From contig NC_071333.1 of the NCBI RefSeq assembly GCF_010183535.1, positions 21,326,587-21,390,586 of the forward strand: 64,000 bases of DNA. The letters are read 5' to 3'. The notes beneath the pieces were generated by a model that ran no database searches, had not been told where the DNA came from, and saw only the letters and a program-made list of their open reading frames with translations. Positions 1-11,807 of the stretch are shown here, in pieces. The stretch comes from Caenorhabditis remanei. Lineage: Eukaryota > Nematoda > Chromadorea > Rhabditida > Rhabditidae. The translations under genes were made by a program, and so were the position numbers. The first letter of the stretch is position 1. Each line of letters starts with the position of its first letter.

Positions 1-706
1 GCGTTGAAAGATTTTCCTGGTGAAGAATCGGAGAGAAGATTCAAGAGGTAACGATAATTTTGCAGCAGGACTAAAAGAGTAAACTGTAACACATCATTAT
101 CGTCCCAATCAAAAGGAATCCCAGAAAACATAATCTCAAGAAATATAGTACCATACGCGTTTTTTTAAACTGATTTCTATTCTTTTCACCGACTTCTAGT
201 GACTCATTTCATGGTATTTGAAATACTGTTTTGACCACTTGGAAAAACTTTGAAAGTTTGATCACCTATGGTTTTCTTAATTTGAATGTGGTTTTGACAT
301 TTTGTGAAATTTCCAGTTATAATGACGGCTTGAAATTATCTCCGTTTGAAGAGTCTTCACAATACGTTCCAGACATTTAAAAATCCAACATCTTTGCAAC
401 ACAGAAATTGTATCGTATTCGAACGTTTATATGCACAGAAGATGAAAATTTATGACATGAAAAAATGACAGGAAAAAAAGGTGACGAAAAACCGGTGAAC
501 TAGAACAAATTATTGGTAATAGTACATTTAAAACTGTGTGAACACTAAAAATCTAGAAAAAAAGCAGAAAACTGATGCGTTCACAGAAATGAAGGGTCAT
601 GTCAGAACAACAGAAACAGTTCAGATAGAATTACAAGATTTGGAGTACTAGAAAATGACACTCACATTCAGTATATTTTCCACGAGTTGACCTCTTCATC
701 TCTGGC

Positions 707-939
707 TTATTCACTAAATTTCTTCGTATAAACGAATGCCGCTCTTAGTGGATCGTCGTAGTAGGTCTCGTCTCTCTCAGTTTCAATAAAACCGCAATGT
801 TGATAAAACTGCTGAGCAGTAGTATTGCCGACCTGAAAAACCCAAATAAATTGTTTAATAAAAAGTCAAAACCAAATCTCACTTGTACATGCAATTGAAT
901 ATCTTTTTTCAAGGCTCTGACAAAAGAAATCGCGTATTG
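707..939 (-). pseudogene. 3' two exons of a GNAT-family N-acetyltransferase (left arm)
   Basis: The reverse strand has exon 883-939, ending in ...DIQLHVQ at a GTGAG donor, then exon 707-832, starting VGNTTAQQFYQHCGF after TTTTTCAG and ending in a stop. LHVQ-x-x-N-x-x-A-x-x-FY-x-x-x-GF is the acetyl-CoA-binding end of GNAT enzymes of the NAA50/RimI type, which acetylate protein N-termini or amines. The upstream exons, including most of the acetyltransferase fold, are absent, so this copy is a 3' fragment unless distant exons exist. The foldback element sits immediately upstream of the first exon. Family assignment is good; the exact member is unknown. Confidence 0.7.
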
Positions 940-945
940 ACCTTA

Positions 946-2040
946 CAAGGGAATTGACTTTCCGTACCCGTTCAGAATTTTCTATAAACTTGCACACTGA
1001 TAGTTTCGAGCCTGCTCTGAACAATGATGATAGTCAAAAAATGCAAAACTCCCGAAAAAGTGGATTTTTTTGCTCCGAAAGTTTGCTCATTTTTCATCAT
1101 AGAAAACGCGAGTGCCACTTTGGGAGGACTATCGGGTTTGTGAAGGCAACTAGCTGCCCTCTCGGTCAGCGGTTGAATGGCCACGTGGCAGAGTGGGGGA
1201 CTGGTAGGAGGAAGGTCTGGGGATCGACCCCTTCCCCTTTTTCTTTTTTTTTTGCTTTTTGAAAACCGACTGTGGAAAGTTAATTACAGCTTTTTCGACC
1301 TATTCTATGAAGTTTTTATTCCGTTTTGAACTATTTTCTACATTATCTGAACATTTGGAACAAAAATTGTTTTGAGAAAATTTTGTGTTCTCATGATCAT
1401 TCGTTCATGGTGGACACTCCTCTTTGCCAATTCTTTAATGAATCATGGTTTTTAAGTAGGTATTCCGGATTCTTGCTGTACAGGGCCTTATTCATTCTAA
1501 ATAAATATCTGGTTCGAGAGTAGATGAGAAAATTTGGTTGACAAGCTTTCAAAAATGAGCGGGTATCCCATGAGGAGATGAACGAATGATCATGAGAACA
1601 CAAAATTTTCTCAAAGCAATTTTTGTTCCAAATGTTCAGATAATGTAGAAAATAGTTCAAAACGGAATAAAAACTTCATAGAATAGGTCGAAAAAGCTGT
1701 AATTAACTTTCCACAGTCGGTTTTCAAAAAGCAAAAAAAAAAGAAAAAGGGGAAGGGGTCGATCCCCAGACCTTCCTCCTACCAGTCCCCCACTCTGCCA
1801 CGTGGCCATTCAACCGCTGACCGAGAGGGCAGCTAGTTGCCTTCACAAACCCGATAGTCCTCCCAAAGTGGCACTCGCGTTTTCTATGATGAAAAATGAG
1901 CAAACTTTCGGAGCAAAAAAATCCACTTTTTCGGGAGTTTTGCATTTTTTGACTATCATCATTGTTCAGAGCAGACTCGAAACTATCAGTGTGCAAGTTT
2001 ATAGAAAATTCTGAACGGGTACGGAAAGTCAATTCCCTTG
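946..2040. mobile_element. foldback DNA element, 463-bp terminal inverted repeats, TTA target duplication
   Basis: The arms 946-1408 and 1578-2040 are reverse complements along their full 463 bp (p pairs with 2986-p), with a 169-bp centre. The ends are CAAGGGAATT...AATTCCCTTG, and TTA flanks both sides (943-945 and 2041-2043). The uninterrupted right arm of the palindrome shows one TTA at this point, confirming insertion. No transposase is encoded. The ORF-like stretches inside come from the repeat itself and occur in both arms. This is a non-autonomous foldback/MITE-like element; the superfamily is not clear from the sequence. Confidence 0.85.
1186..1230 (+). promoter_or_regulatory. tRNA-like Pol III A/B boxes inside the foldback arm
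   Basis: TGGCAGAGTGG (1186-1196) matches the Pol III A-box consensus and GGATCGACCC (1221-1230) resembles a B box with two deviations. T-runs follow from about 1237. The spacing is shorter than in most tRNAs and I could not fold a convincing cloverleaf. The same boxes occur in mirror image at 1756-1800. This could be a tRNA-derived internal promoter or chance. Confidence 0.35.
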
Positions 2041-2948
2041 TTAGTGTTATTATCTCGAATGAAACTATTCGTTTCATATTTTAATTAGTTTTTGTTGTTC
2101 AACCAAACTGTTCAATCAGCAATATATGATCATTTTTGTGGAACTTGTAGAACGTAGTCCACAACATAATAAAATATTAGGAACTCATTGAGTAATTTGA
2201 GATTTGAAAACAATCAATAGCTGCGTTCATGTTTTGGTTTCATTATCACAGCTAACTTTTTGTTTTTATTTGTAATCACGGGTCTGTTGGAATTGTCAAT
2301 ACACAGATTTTTCGAAAGTTCAAAGAAGCATTTTTGTTTCAAATACGGATTAATATTTTATTTCCTTATTTGTTGAATATCCTAGGAAATAAATGTTGCT
2401 ATAAAAACAAACAGATGTCTTTGACTCACACTGACAGACAGACATAAGTAGATATTTCAGTTGATACCAGTTGCCTGGAAACTGTCATAAACTCACAAAC
2501 CAGTAAATGATTCTGATGAAATTTGAGCTTCTAGTTTCAAATTCAGACAAATAGAAGAGCATTGCTTTTAGAAAGCTTTCAATAACTATCTGGTAGATAA
2601 TTTACAAATCCGGAATGAAATGGTATTTCTTGTTCTACGGAACGAGTTCTAGCTGTTTTTTTGTGTTTCATTTTCTATTTTCGCGCTCACGTTGCCAACT
2701 TGTCTTTTCTTTACTTGATTCAGATAGAGACAAAGCCATGTTTACAACGAAGAGACAACGAGTAAAAATGTTACTTATTCATTGTAATTTTCAATTTTTA
2801 GACAAAAGGTTCATTTAAAAGTGTAAGATCAACAGATTCAGAGCCTAAGTGTTACCCAAACAATAATTACCCAACTAATAATAACAAACAATTGAGAAGT
2901 ACTAACCGCATTATAAAAAAACGAGTGTGACAAAATTGCATAGTCCAG

Positions 2949-3989
2949 ACAAAAATGATCATATATTGCTGATTGAACAGTTTGGTTGAACAACAAAAAC
3001 TAATTAAAATATGAAACGAATAGTTTCATTCGAGATAATAACACTAAGGTCAATACGCGATTTCTTTTGTCAGAGCCTTGAAAAAAGATATTCAATTGCA
3101 TGTACAAGTGAGATTTGGTTTTGACTTTTTATTAAACAATTTATTTGGGTTTTTCAGGTCGGAAATACTACTGCTCAGCAGTTTTATCAACATTGCGGTT
3201 TTATTGAAACTGAGAGAGACGAGACCTACTACGACGATCCACTAAGAGCGGCATTCGTTTATACGAAGAAATTTAGTGAATAAGCCAGAGATGAAGAGGT
3301 CAACTCGTGGAAAATATACTGAATGTGAGTGTCATTTTTTAGTACTCCAAATCTTGTAATTCTATCTGAACTGTTTCTGTTGTTCTGACATGACCCTTCA
3401 TTTCTGTGAACGCATCAGTTTTCTGCTTTTTTTCTAGATTTTTAGTGTTCACACAGTTTTAAATGTACTATTACCAATAATTTGTTCTAGTTCACCGGTT
3501 TTTCGTCACCTTTTTTTCCTGTCATTTTTTCATGTCATAAATTTTCATCTTCTGTGCATATAAACGTTCGAATACGATACAATTTCTGTGTTGCAAAGAT
3601 GTTGGATTTTTAAATGTCTGGAACGTATTGTGAAGACTCTTCAAACGGAGATAATTTCAAGCCGTCATTATAACTGGAAATTTCACAAAATGTCAAAACC
3701 ACATTCAAATTAAGAAAACCATAGGTGATCAAACTTTCAAAGTTTTTCCAAGTGGTCAAAACAGTATTTCAAATACCATGAAATGAGTCACTAGAAGTCG
3801 GTGAAAAGAATAGAAATCAGTTTAAAAAAACGCGTATGGTACTATATTTCTTGAGATTATGTTTTCTGGGATTCCTTTTGATTGGGACGATAATGATGTG
3901 TTACAGTTTACTCTTTTAGTCCTGCTGCAAAATTATCGTTACCTCTTGAATCTTCTCTCCGATTCTTCACCAGGAAAATCTTTCAACGC
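2949..3989. repeat. right arm of giant palindrome, uninterrupted
   Basis: This is the reverse complement of 1-945 plus 2044-2139. It carries a forward-strand copy of the same two GNAT exons as the left arm. It lacks the foldback insertion, so it shows the pre-insertion state. The match ends at 3989 only because the window starts at base 1; the true boundary is not visible. Confidence 0.9.
3051..3283 (+). pseudogene. 3' two exons of a GNAT-family N-acetyltransferase (right arm)
   Basis: Mirror copy of the left-arm exons: 3051-3107, a GTGAG donor at 3108, a TTTTTCAG acceptor, and 3158-3283 ending in TAA. The phase is 0 on both sides. The first codons differ from the left copy only at a synonymous glycine site. 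In the reading frame upstream of 3051 there is a stop at once (3045-3047), so the 5' part of the gene is missing or lies beyond an unrecognised intron. One of the two copies could still be the tail of a real gene, but no 5' exon is visible here. Confidence 0.7.
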
Positions 3990-4479
3990 TTCAACCTAAC
4001 TCATTCCTTTTATTTGGACCGTCTGTTTCAACTCAATTTTCTCTCTACGCGAAATCGTAGATTCAAAGGCCAGCTGCTTTTTCAATATAAATTTGTCAGC
4101 GGTACTTATTACTTTCCAAACTTAGATTTGCACTATGAATATTGTTTGTAATGAAGCCAATTGCTCTGATTTCTTCTCTCATACTGTCCCCCCTATGGAA
4201 CGTCATCACCGCCCCGACCTCTTGTTTTCTCTCCCTCCCTCCGAATTCTGTACTCTAATTATATCTTGTATAACCCGCTATTAGAGTTTACCCTTTGTCT
4301 TTAACCACCCTTCCACGTATTACTTTCTTATATTTATTCAAAATGTCTTTTAAATCGGTAAACCTATATTACTGTGCTATTCCCCTGTTACCAGTCATTA
4401 TTTTATATTGTTGCCCCGCATTTCTCACTATGAACCCACCCTTTGAATGATCTCGTGAGGGGACGATGAAAAATTTTAC
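3990..4479. other. unassigned intergenic DNA
   Basis: AT-rich sequence between the palindrome and the decayed BEL element. I see no ORF, repeat or splice pattern that supports a gene. It could include a strongly diverged LTR, but no repeat partner was found. Confidence 0.4.
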
Positions 4480-4599
4480 CCGGATAATCGTGAAATAATT
4501 TGAATGCAAAAATACAGAAGACGGGTTTATTTAAAAAACTACAATAGCAAAAAAGATACGCATAAATTGGATATATCACAGTGACTTAAAAAGTAGCGG

Positions 4600-4980
4600 A
4601 TCTTAATAAGTAGCAGATCTGGAATACCAGATCTAAGCGCCGACGGGTAAAGAACCCTTCTGAGCCTGATTTAATAAGTTGCGGATCTGGAACACCAGAT
4701 CTAAGCGCCGACAGGTGAAGAACAACGTTTTGTACAACACTGCTCTGTTCAGTTTGAGTTACATTCCTCACGGACAATACTCGGAATCGTGGAAACACGA
4801 TTAGATGTAATTCAGAAAGATAACACTTTTTTTCACCCACAATTGGGTACTGTGGAGTATAGTTGTACCTATTAAGACCAAACACGCTGGCCCCGCTCCA
4901 ATAGGCCGATGAGCGTTGATTTGCATTCCTCGCGGACAATACTCGGAATCTTGGGCACACGATTAGATGCACTCAGCCCT
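4600..4980. repeat. degenerate tandem duplications
   Basis: Two near-copies of a unit beginning GATCTGGAA and containing AAGCGCCGAC lie at about 4617-4655 and 4685-4722. Two near-copies of a unit beginning TCCTC and containing GGACAATACTCGGAATC lie at about 4765 and 4927. GATCTGG...CCAGATC is itself a short inverted repeat. They sit at the 5' side of the decayed BEL element. Confidence 0.6.
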
Positions 4981-6482
4981 GATAGGACCACGTGGCAAAA
5001 CATCTAAACTGAATTACGTTACTGGGACTACTAGTCTCAGTCGGTGTTTTATCCGCAGAACCAGATCCTGGAACCTATTCTAGCGCAGATACAGAACCAC
5101 ATAAACTCACTGCGAGTCAATTGTAATAGCTACATCAGCAAGAGGAGGCGAAGATCATTCCTTCTCATTTCCACTATCAATACCATCGCATAAAAAGCCG
5201 CAGGCTTGATCTCTTCCAACGGAATGAGAAAAACCTCGTTTGCGAACCAAAACTCATTCGACATTCAAAGTCTATAACAACTACAATTGTCGATCCAAAC
5301 AAAATTGGTGATCTCAAAGTCACTTGGAAACGCCAAAAGTGCGCAATACTGATGCCGCGGCTATCCTGATGCTCTGTGAAGATCCCACAAAATTATACAC
5401 ATGATATTGAGCAAGAGACTCCACGAAATGCCATATCACATCTTCCAATTGAAGGTAGTGAACAATAAGATCGAGGGTTTTGACTCATATCTCTAAAAGA
5501 CCAAAAACTTACTTGAAACGAAGGTAACCTAAGAAGACTTGCTCATAAAGACAAGGACGCTCCATACAGAGAGTCACTTCAAAACGAAAGTGCTTATGAT
5601 CAATCCGCGGTTGCGGACATTATCAAGTCAACTCTCACTACGAGTGTACGATCCGCGGAGAGGGAAACCACTGTCACAACAGTACAAACTCCCCAACGCT
5701 CAGCAGTCATTATCAGTTACCCAAGTATTAAATCAAATTCCACCGAAACACCTAACGCTTTCCATACTCTTGATTTGAAAGAGATAAAGAATGCTACCTC
5801 AAATGTTGAGATACACATTCTTCAATATACGACCCAAATGGGTCAAGATATGGAACAGCACCTAGGTGCAAAAATTCATATAAAATTTAAAACATCAGTC
5901 AATAGATCCAGAGCACACAACAAAGCGTACCTGCCGTCAGAGATCTCGTAGACAAAGCTCAAAGCTTCATCAAGATCTTAATCTGAATGCAGAAATAATG
6001 CTGGAACTTTTTCAAAAGCTCAAAGAGATCAGTGACTCAAACCAAATAAAGTTCACCCTTACAAAAGTTATGGATATTGTAGTGATATGCTGTATACAAG
6101 ATACTGTTCAAAGAAAGAGTACTAACAGAAACAAAGAGAACTGTCTAAAGGAAGCTCATCCAGTGGCAACGTACATATATCGTTCCACCAAAGCTAAAAA
6201 ACCGAAGTAAAAGTATCACGGCAGAGTCAAATGTACCAAACGGTGCGTCACAAGCTGACTTGAGAACTATATCTTTCACTGATACCTGCTTCTATGCTTC
6301 ATTCATTTGTTACAGTAACCATGTTTCACAAAGTGACACTTCTCGAACCCAGTTCGAACCGTCAGATCTGTAGAACATTGTTCACGATCCGCGGTTGTAT
6401 CCGCTACAAATCCTAAAAATAACTCATCATATGAAAATCTCTTTTAAAAACTAACTATACCGAAGACGGTGATAAAGAAGAA

Positions 6483-6698
6483 TTGGCTATGCAGCTGTTC
6501 ACTGAGATTCTAAACAGATTAAACCATTATGTTTATGCGACATTAGTTCCGAATGACACAGAACGCCTCACATTCCTTTATCTGGAAACAACAGAAGGCG
6601 AACCACTTCTTGGTCTTATTGACTCAGGAGCGTCTCTGTCTCTCATTCTGGAATCATTCGCAAATGGTTATTTACATCCGATCTTGAAACGAACGTGA
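6483..6698 (+). pseudogene. retropepsin (aspartic protease) remnant of the BEL element
   Basis: The residual frame contains LLGLIDSGASLSLI, the catalytic D-S/T-G-A motif with flanking hydrophobic residues typical of retroviral aspartic proteases, which cleave the Gag-Pol polyprotein. The second conserved region of the fold cannot be followed because stops intervene. It lies about 1.5 kb upstream of the integrase remnant, the order expected within pol if the reverse transcriptase region between has decayed or shrunk. Confidence 0.6.
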
Positions 6699-7999
6699 CT
6701 GTCAGTCCAAGGATTCAGATTCACCACATTCGAAAAACAAATATTCATGCCTTACAAAGTCATCTTCAAGATACCAGAAATCCACAATCCATAGTGATTG
6801 TAGGATCACCAGCTCTAATGGACCCAAAGATCCAAGCAGAGGTAATATTATCCGAAAACTCGCTACTACGGTGCGAAAGCCAGCCCTAGGGCAGAAAGTT
6901 ATCGATCCGCGGTTGTCAGATAAATATCGAACTGCAATTGAACAGTAGTGATCCGGAAGATGCCCTGACAGAACTAACTTACAAAATTGCCAATTCAATG
7001 GTTGCAAAACCTGAGTTCTAAAGATCCCTGTACATCTGATGACAGTTGCAAAAAATCCACAGTGGATTTCTTACATAAGTTCATCGCAGTTGTCAAACAC
7101 AAGAACAAAAGAACAAAAAGTTTTCTTACATATAACGGCAACAAGTCACGTCCAGCAGCAGTGCTGCAAGAGATCGGTCAATATTGTAATCACACTGAAG
7201 AAAGGCACAAAACTTTTTAATAAAATTTACTAAAATTATTTTCAATAAAGACAAAGACACCCATCCCAAAGAGATGTTGCGATCCGCCCGTCAAAATATG
7301 ACACCTGGACAATTTCCAAACTAGGTATTCGTTCAATGCAATTAGCATGCGATCTTGTACATACTATCCAGACAGATCCTCCGCATGACCATACACGATT
7401 GCAAGAGAAGTCACCTGTCCAATTGAGTCAGATATTTGGTTCATTCTGAGATCATCGATCCAGACACCAAAACGATTGTGACTATACTCGCCGAAAAACC
7501 CATTGTCCCTCGATCCGCAGTTCTACCACAAAACGACAAAACTGTCATGGTTCTGAACGCTACTAATACGAGGAAAGGATCATATGCAACAACAAATTCT
7601 CTTAAATACTCACTAAAATTATTACAAAAACTCTGAACACATTCAGCAAAGTAGAATATTAGTCTTGGGAAAGCCAAGTGATGAAACAGTTCCAAAATCT
7701 TGACTAGCTTCACCTAGCAAAGATAGCGAGATTGCTCATTATCACCGAGCATTGCAAAGACTGATTGTATATTATCACGGCTACACCTTCCCTACTGTCA
7801 TCGAGCACAACACTGGCGCAGATGGAATACACCGTGTTACACAGAAGGATTGCATCTCCATTGCTTCCACATGAAGCAAGTGAGACAATTCTCAGACACC
7901 CGCGGTTTCCACTTGCAAAAATTACCGCTCACAAAACATATGCCATTAATGGCCAAATGCCAGAAGACTAGACAACGTCTAAAAAGTCACAAATAGTCA

Positions 8000-8269
8000 T
8001 TGGGAATAATCACTCATGTTGAAAAATCAAAACGCGACAGACAAATTCGATCCGCGATTATAAAGTGCAGAGGCAAATTATACTCTCGTGCAGTCTCTCA
8101 GTTGATTCCTCTTGAATTAAATCCACTGAACCGCCCTAATATCGCGACAGAGGAAGAGATAGAGGATGCACAGGACTCCAGTCCAAGAGAGCTACCAGCA
8201 CCCGCGGTTCTGTTCAATCTAGACATGAAATACGTCCCAGAGCTATTCTTACCAAAAGACTTGACATAG
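8000..8269 (+). pseudogene. integrase C-terminal domain remnant (BEL/Pao type)
   Basis: The segment has VEKSKRDRQIRSAIIKCRG followed by RAVSQLIPLE. The pattern G-I/V-x-x-V-E...R-S-A-I/V-x-K...R...S-Q-L-x-P-L-E is the hallmark of the C-terminal domain of BEL/Pao integrases. The catalytic DDE core upstream is too eroded to call. It is followed by the presumed 3' non-coding region of the element. Confidence 0.65.
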
Positions 8270-9335
8270 CTGAATGGGAAAATTATTCAAATCCAAATTT
8301 TAATGTAAATAAATCAAATAATACCACTGAACCAAAAATTCCGATCATATAGAGAATAATATAATATCTGGTGACACAGATGATTTTAACATCTTGGAAA
8401 AGAGATCAACTAACGGGAATACCCTACAAGACCATCAAAGTTGTTCCGGCAGAGGCCGCGGATGAAGATATAACGGAGTTACCAACGGGCTGAGTTAGAA
8501 CATTTCTATCTCGAAAACTTAAAGAGCTGCCCATTTAACTACGTCCATCTCACTAATGTCCGTGCGCCCGCTGGCACCCTCCCCCCGGGATTGTTGTCAA
8601 CTATTTCCCCGAAGACAAATTCGTCGACAACTTAAAGGCTGGATGATGGCCCTCATGTGGTTTTCCCCGCAAAACTAGGACCATCATCGCCTTAATAATC
8701 TCTTATTCCAATCTGTTTATTCACCTTATTATTTATCTCTTTAAATCTCCCTTTTATCCGGAATATTCAATCAATTATAATTTGAATTACCGCTCTAAAC
8801 CCATTGTGTCAGTAAACGCGCTCCATTCAGCCGCCGCGCGTCCTTGTTGCTCAGTCTTCCCCGACGAGTAGTTGTTGCCTCTCCCGGTCGTCCGGTAACG
8901 TGACGAGTGTGAAAGTGTCGGCAAAATAGATCCTATCTTTTTTCCGGACTATTTTAGCCTATTTTATGCGCTACTGACGCTTGGGAGAGTGAATAACCGT
9001 CCTTTTTAGGCCCTTTAGGCCATTTTTGAGATCGTCTGTTCGAGTGCGCCGTTTTACGTCCAACTTCCGTGCCACCGCTCCTTCAGTTGGACTTATATAA
9101 ATTATACTAACTAAATCTTTCGTAAATAAATGGGTCATTGTCTTTAAACTGTGTTCTGTTCGTTACATCGCTTATCTCACACTTTAGCCGTCATTTTATA
9201 CACTTTGTTTGGGAAGATTTTTCCGGAGCGGGGCTGTCTCCGACCGCATTAAAGCCCCGCCTCCACATTGTGGCTCTCCTGTTGACATATGGCCCCTTTA
9301 GATACAATACTGCGGGCAGCGGGTAGAGACGCATG

Positions 9336-9761
9336 TGAGAAGGTAGACAAAGCAGGTGGTAAGAAATGATGAACTTGTTTATTGATAAATTCAGGTAGTC
9401 AGGAAATACTGGAAAGATTATGATTAGGAAACGATACAAACCATACTACGCTTTAAAGAAAACTAAATAAGCCAACGTCATCTTTTTCTACAAACGAGCT
9501 TCTCTATTAGATTCATCGGAGTAGTCTAAATACATTTTCACCAGGTACTGGGAATAAAAAAGCCATAACAATAGTTTTATCTACAATAGGACTTCGATAA
9601 ACATTGCATATATGAAATTTGATAAGAGTGTGCACTAATGCATAAACAAATCTTGTAAAGATTTGATGCAGTTTCGTCCTTCCCAAACAGTCAAGCGAAA
9701 GAACAAAAAGACAAAATTCTGGAATGCACAGGTAAGATAATGAACAGTACTTTATTGGAGT
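9336..9761. other. unassigned AT-rich DNA
   Basis: This lies between the presumed end of the BEL element and the 3' tail of the LINE. I see no gene or clear repeat in it. Confidence 0.4.
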
Positions 9762-10071
9762 TTTTATTTTTATTTTTTTTCAAGAAAAGGGACTGTATAA
9801 TAATCAAAGAAGACTTGAACATGCCCCTCACGAGGAAAATTCAAGTAGAGGAGACAACAAAAAAAAAGAACTGGGGAAGAAAGCAAAGAAAAGTAACCGG
9901 GGGAAAGAAAAGGAAATGACTAGAACATGGTGAGCAAATTATATGGGAGTGAGTATCTGGGAATAAATGAGATTAAAATTGGGTCATGGAGGGAACGGAG
10001 GTAAAACGAGAAAAGAACTGTTACATTAGTACAGCAGTAGAGAGAAGAGACATTAGAACCGGGTGATTGAG

Positions 10072-10912
10072 TTATCGAGTAACATAGAAAACTGGGAGGG
10101 GGAAAGAAAAATATTTACATTGTTGGTGATAGCATTCCAAAATGGAATAGTAAAAGAAAAAAAAGTTATCTGATAGGGGAGAGAGATTGATTAGAGCCAT
10201 GGGCCTTCTAGGAGAGTCTGACAGTCTGACATAGGTATTAAGAAAGGGAAAATGAGACGCGCCAGCAATGTATTTATAAAGTAGAAGCAGTTGTGCTTTA
10301 AGTCTACGGCGTCTAATGGAATGCATTGAGAGGAGTTCCAAGCGATGCGAGTAGGAAGAAAAAGAGATGTTGCAACGCTGGAGTGTTTTTCTAGAGTATA
10401 CTCTGAGGGTGGATTCAAGGAGTCTAGAGAGACGAGATGAGGGGGAAAAGCAGAATATAACAGAACAGTACTCCAGGATAGGTAAAACATACGTTTTGAA
10501 TAGGAATGCGTAGAAAGCAGGGTTGTTAGACTTGAAGGATTTTAAGATCTGAGATGAACGAAGTCGGGCTAGAGCCACAGTACGATTAATGTGACCACGG
10601 AACTTGAGATCCGGTTCAACAAGAAGGCCAAGATCTCGAACTGAGTTGGAGTCAGGAATGGGAGAACCCTCAATAAACAACTGATGATGGGGGTTGAGGG
10701 AGCCTAAGCGAAGTAGACCGGTTTTGGAATGGGCAAGAGGAAGGAAATTGGTTTCGGCCCATTTGGAGACCAAATCAATTCCAGCTTGAAGACTAGAAGG
10801 AAAGTGAGAGTAGATCTTAATATCATCAGCATAGGCTGCCACATGCAGGTGAGGAATATCATTCAAACTGAGTAACAAGTCATTAATGAACAGAATAAAG
10901 AGTAAAGGGCCC
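10072..10912 (-). pseudogene. LINE reverse transcriptase, C-terminal part
   Basis: The frame runs GPLLFILFINDL then YADDIKIY, the catalytic Y-A-D-D box of RT motif C, followed by the KTGLLRLG and LGLLVEPDLKF regions and a thumb/C-terminal domain ending near 10072. Non-LTR reverse transcriptases copy the element RNA at a nicked target site. This half is separated from the N-terminal half by the insert at 10913-13223, so no functional enzyme can be made from the genomic copy. Confidence 0.85.
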
Positions 10913-10914
10913 GA

Positions 10915-11745
10915 AATTGCAATCTACATGAACACTGCACATGTACATCAGCAGAATTTGAGATGCAATGCTACTGTGATAAAGATGAAGTGAAAGCAGC
11001 GTTTGACTCCCCACAAAGACATCTCCCGATTCGAGAAGGACATTGGAAATTGGAAGTGAGCAATGACACCGTACAAGCAGTCACAGGAACAGCAACGATG
11101 AAGATTACTATGAAGATCCTGAAAAAATGGTCGACAGTAACAATGCTTTCCAAAGACAGATGCAAGGCTACAGCCAAAGAAGCGGTCGGATGTTACGCCT
11201 GCGAAGCAGGATCAACAGCCGAAATCAATTGCTACACTCGAAAGGAAGACACTATGGCAAACGTGGATTGCGGAAAAGAAGTCTTCGCCATCAGATGTAC
11301 TCCAAACGGACACAACACGAACCTCACGTTCTTCTCAAACAACGCGAAATTCAGACGATCATGCTCGATCGGTTGCGGAGGAAACAGTGAGCGATTCGAA
11401 ATCAATGGAAACCTGAAGTATTCCGGTTCAATTTGGACATCGATCTACAGAGCAATTCGAGGAGATTCGACGCTCTATAATGAGATAAACTTTCCGGACA
11501 TCGGACATGTTATCGATAGCTACCTTGGATAAATGAAAACGGTCATCACGGTATTAGTAATAGTCGGAATTGGATTCCTTCTCACATACACGATGATAAC
11601 AAGAGCCGGATTAAAAGTTGTCAAGAACATCCTGAAAGGAATACTTTTCATCATCATGATGCCAATCGAGATCATATGTTGGATTTATTTTTTCTTCAAG
11701 CGCCGACGTGCCAGAAATCGGCCAAAAACGGAACACGTGGCTTAA
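10915..11745 (+). pseudogene. truncated Env, phlebovirus G2-like glycoprotein C-terminal half
   Basis: The frame is already open at the insert edge. It is cysteine-rich: HCTCTSAEF, CYCDKDEV, GCYACEAGS, CGKEVFAIRC, CSIGCGG. This spacing resembles the C-terminal domain of phlebovirus-type G2 fusion glycoproteins found in nematode BEL elements. A TAA at 11530-11532 separates the ectodomain from an in-frame transmembrane segment (about 11536-11700) and a basic tail ending KTEHVA. The N-terminal half with the fusion loop is absent. It is not a functional envelope gene: 5'-truncated and interrupted. Confidence 0.65.
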
Positions 11746-11807
11746 AAACCACAGTTTTTATCTTCCTTTTCTGCATGCCCAGTTCTACATTATATATTCA
11801 TAACGAC

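Larger units (their letters stand above)
1..2139. repeat. left arm of giant palindrome, interrupted by a foldback element
   Basis: Bases 1-945 pair as a reverse complement with 3045-3989 (position p pairs with 3990-p). Bases 2044-2139 pair with 2949-3044 (p pairs with 5088-p). The offset changes by 1,098 bases, exactly the 1,095-bp element at 946-2040 plus a 3-bp TTA duplication, so the arm was once continuous at about 1.04 kb. I saw no net indel along the arms and only rare substitutions, suggesting recent origin or gene conversion. The arm may extend left of the window. The 809-bp spacer 2140-2948 holds nothing I recognise. Confidence 0.9.
4480..9335 (+). mobile_element. decayed BEL/Pao-type LTR retrotransposon
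   Basis: No long ORF remains, but two diagnostic pieces lie in the right order on the forward strand: a retropepsin motif near 6600 and a BEL-type integrase C-terminal segment at 8000-8269. About 8530-9335 is non-coding, with an AATAAA near 9125, and may be the 3' LTR. I could not find a matching 5' LTR, so the borders are approximate. Frameshifts and stops are spread throughout. Confidence 0.6.

Noticed and set aside
1186..1256. Functional tRNA gene
   Set aside because: A and B box-like words are present, but spacing is short and no acceptor stem or anticodon arm could be drawn.
954..2077. ORFs of 70-117 aa in the foldback element
   Set aside because: They are mirror images in the two inverted arms, cross the Pol III-like boxes and T-runs, and have no recognisable domain; repeat-derived.
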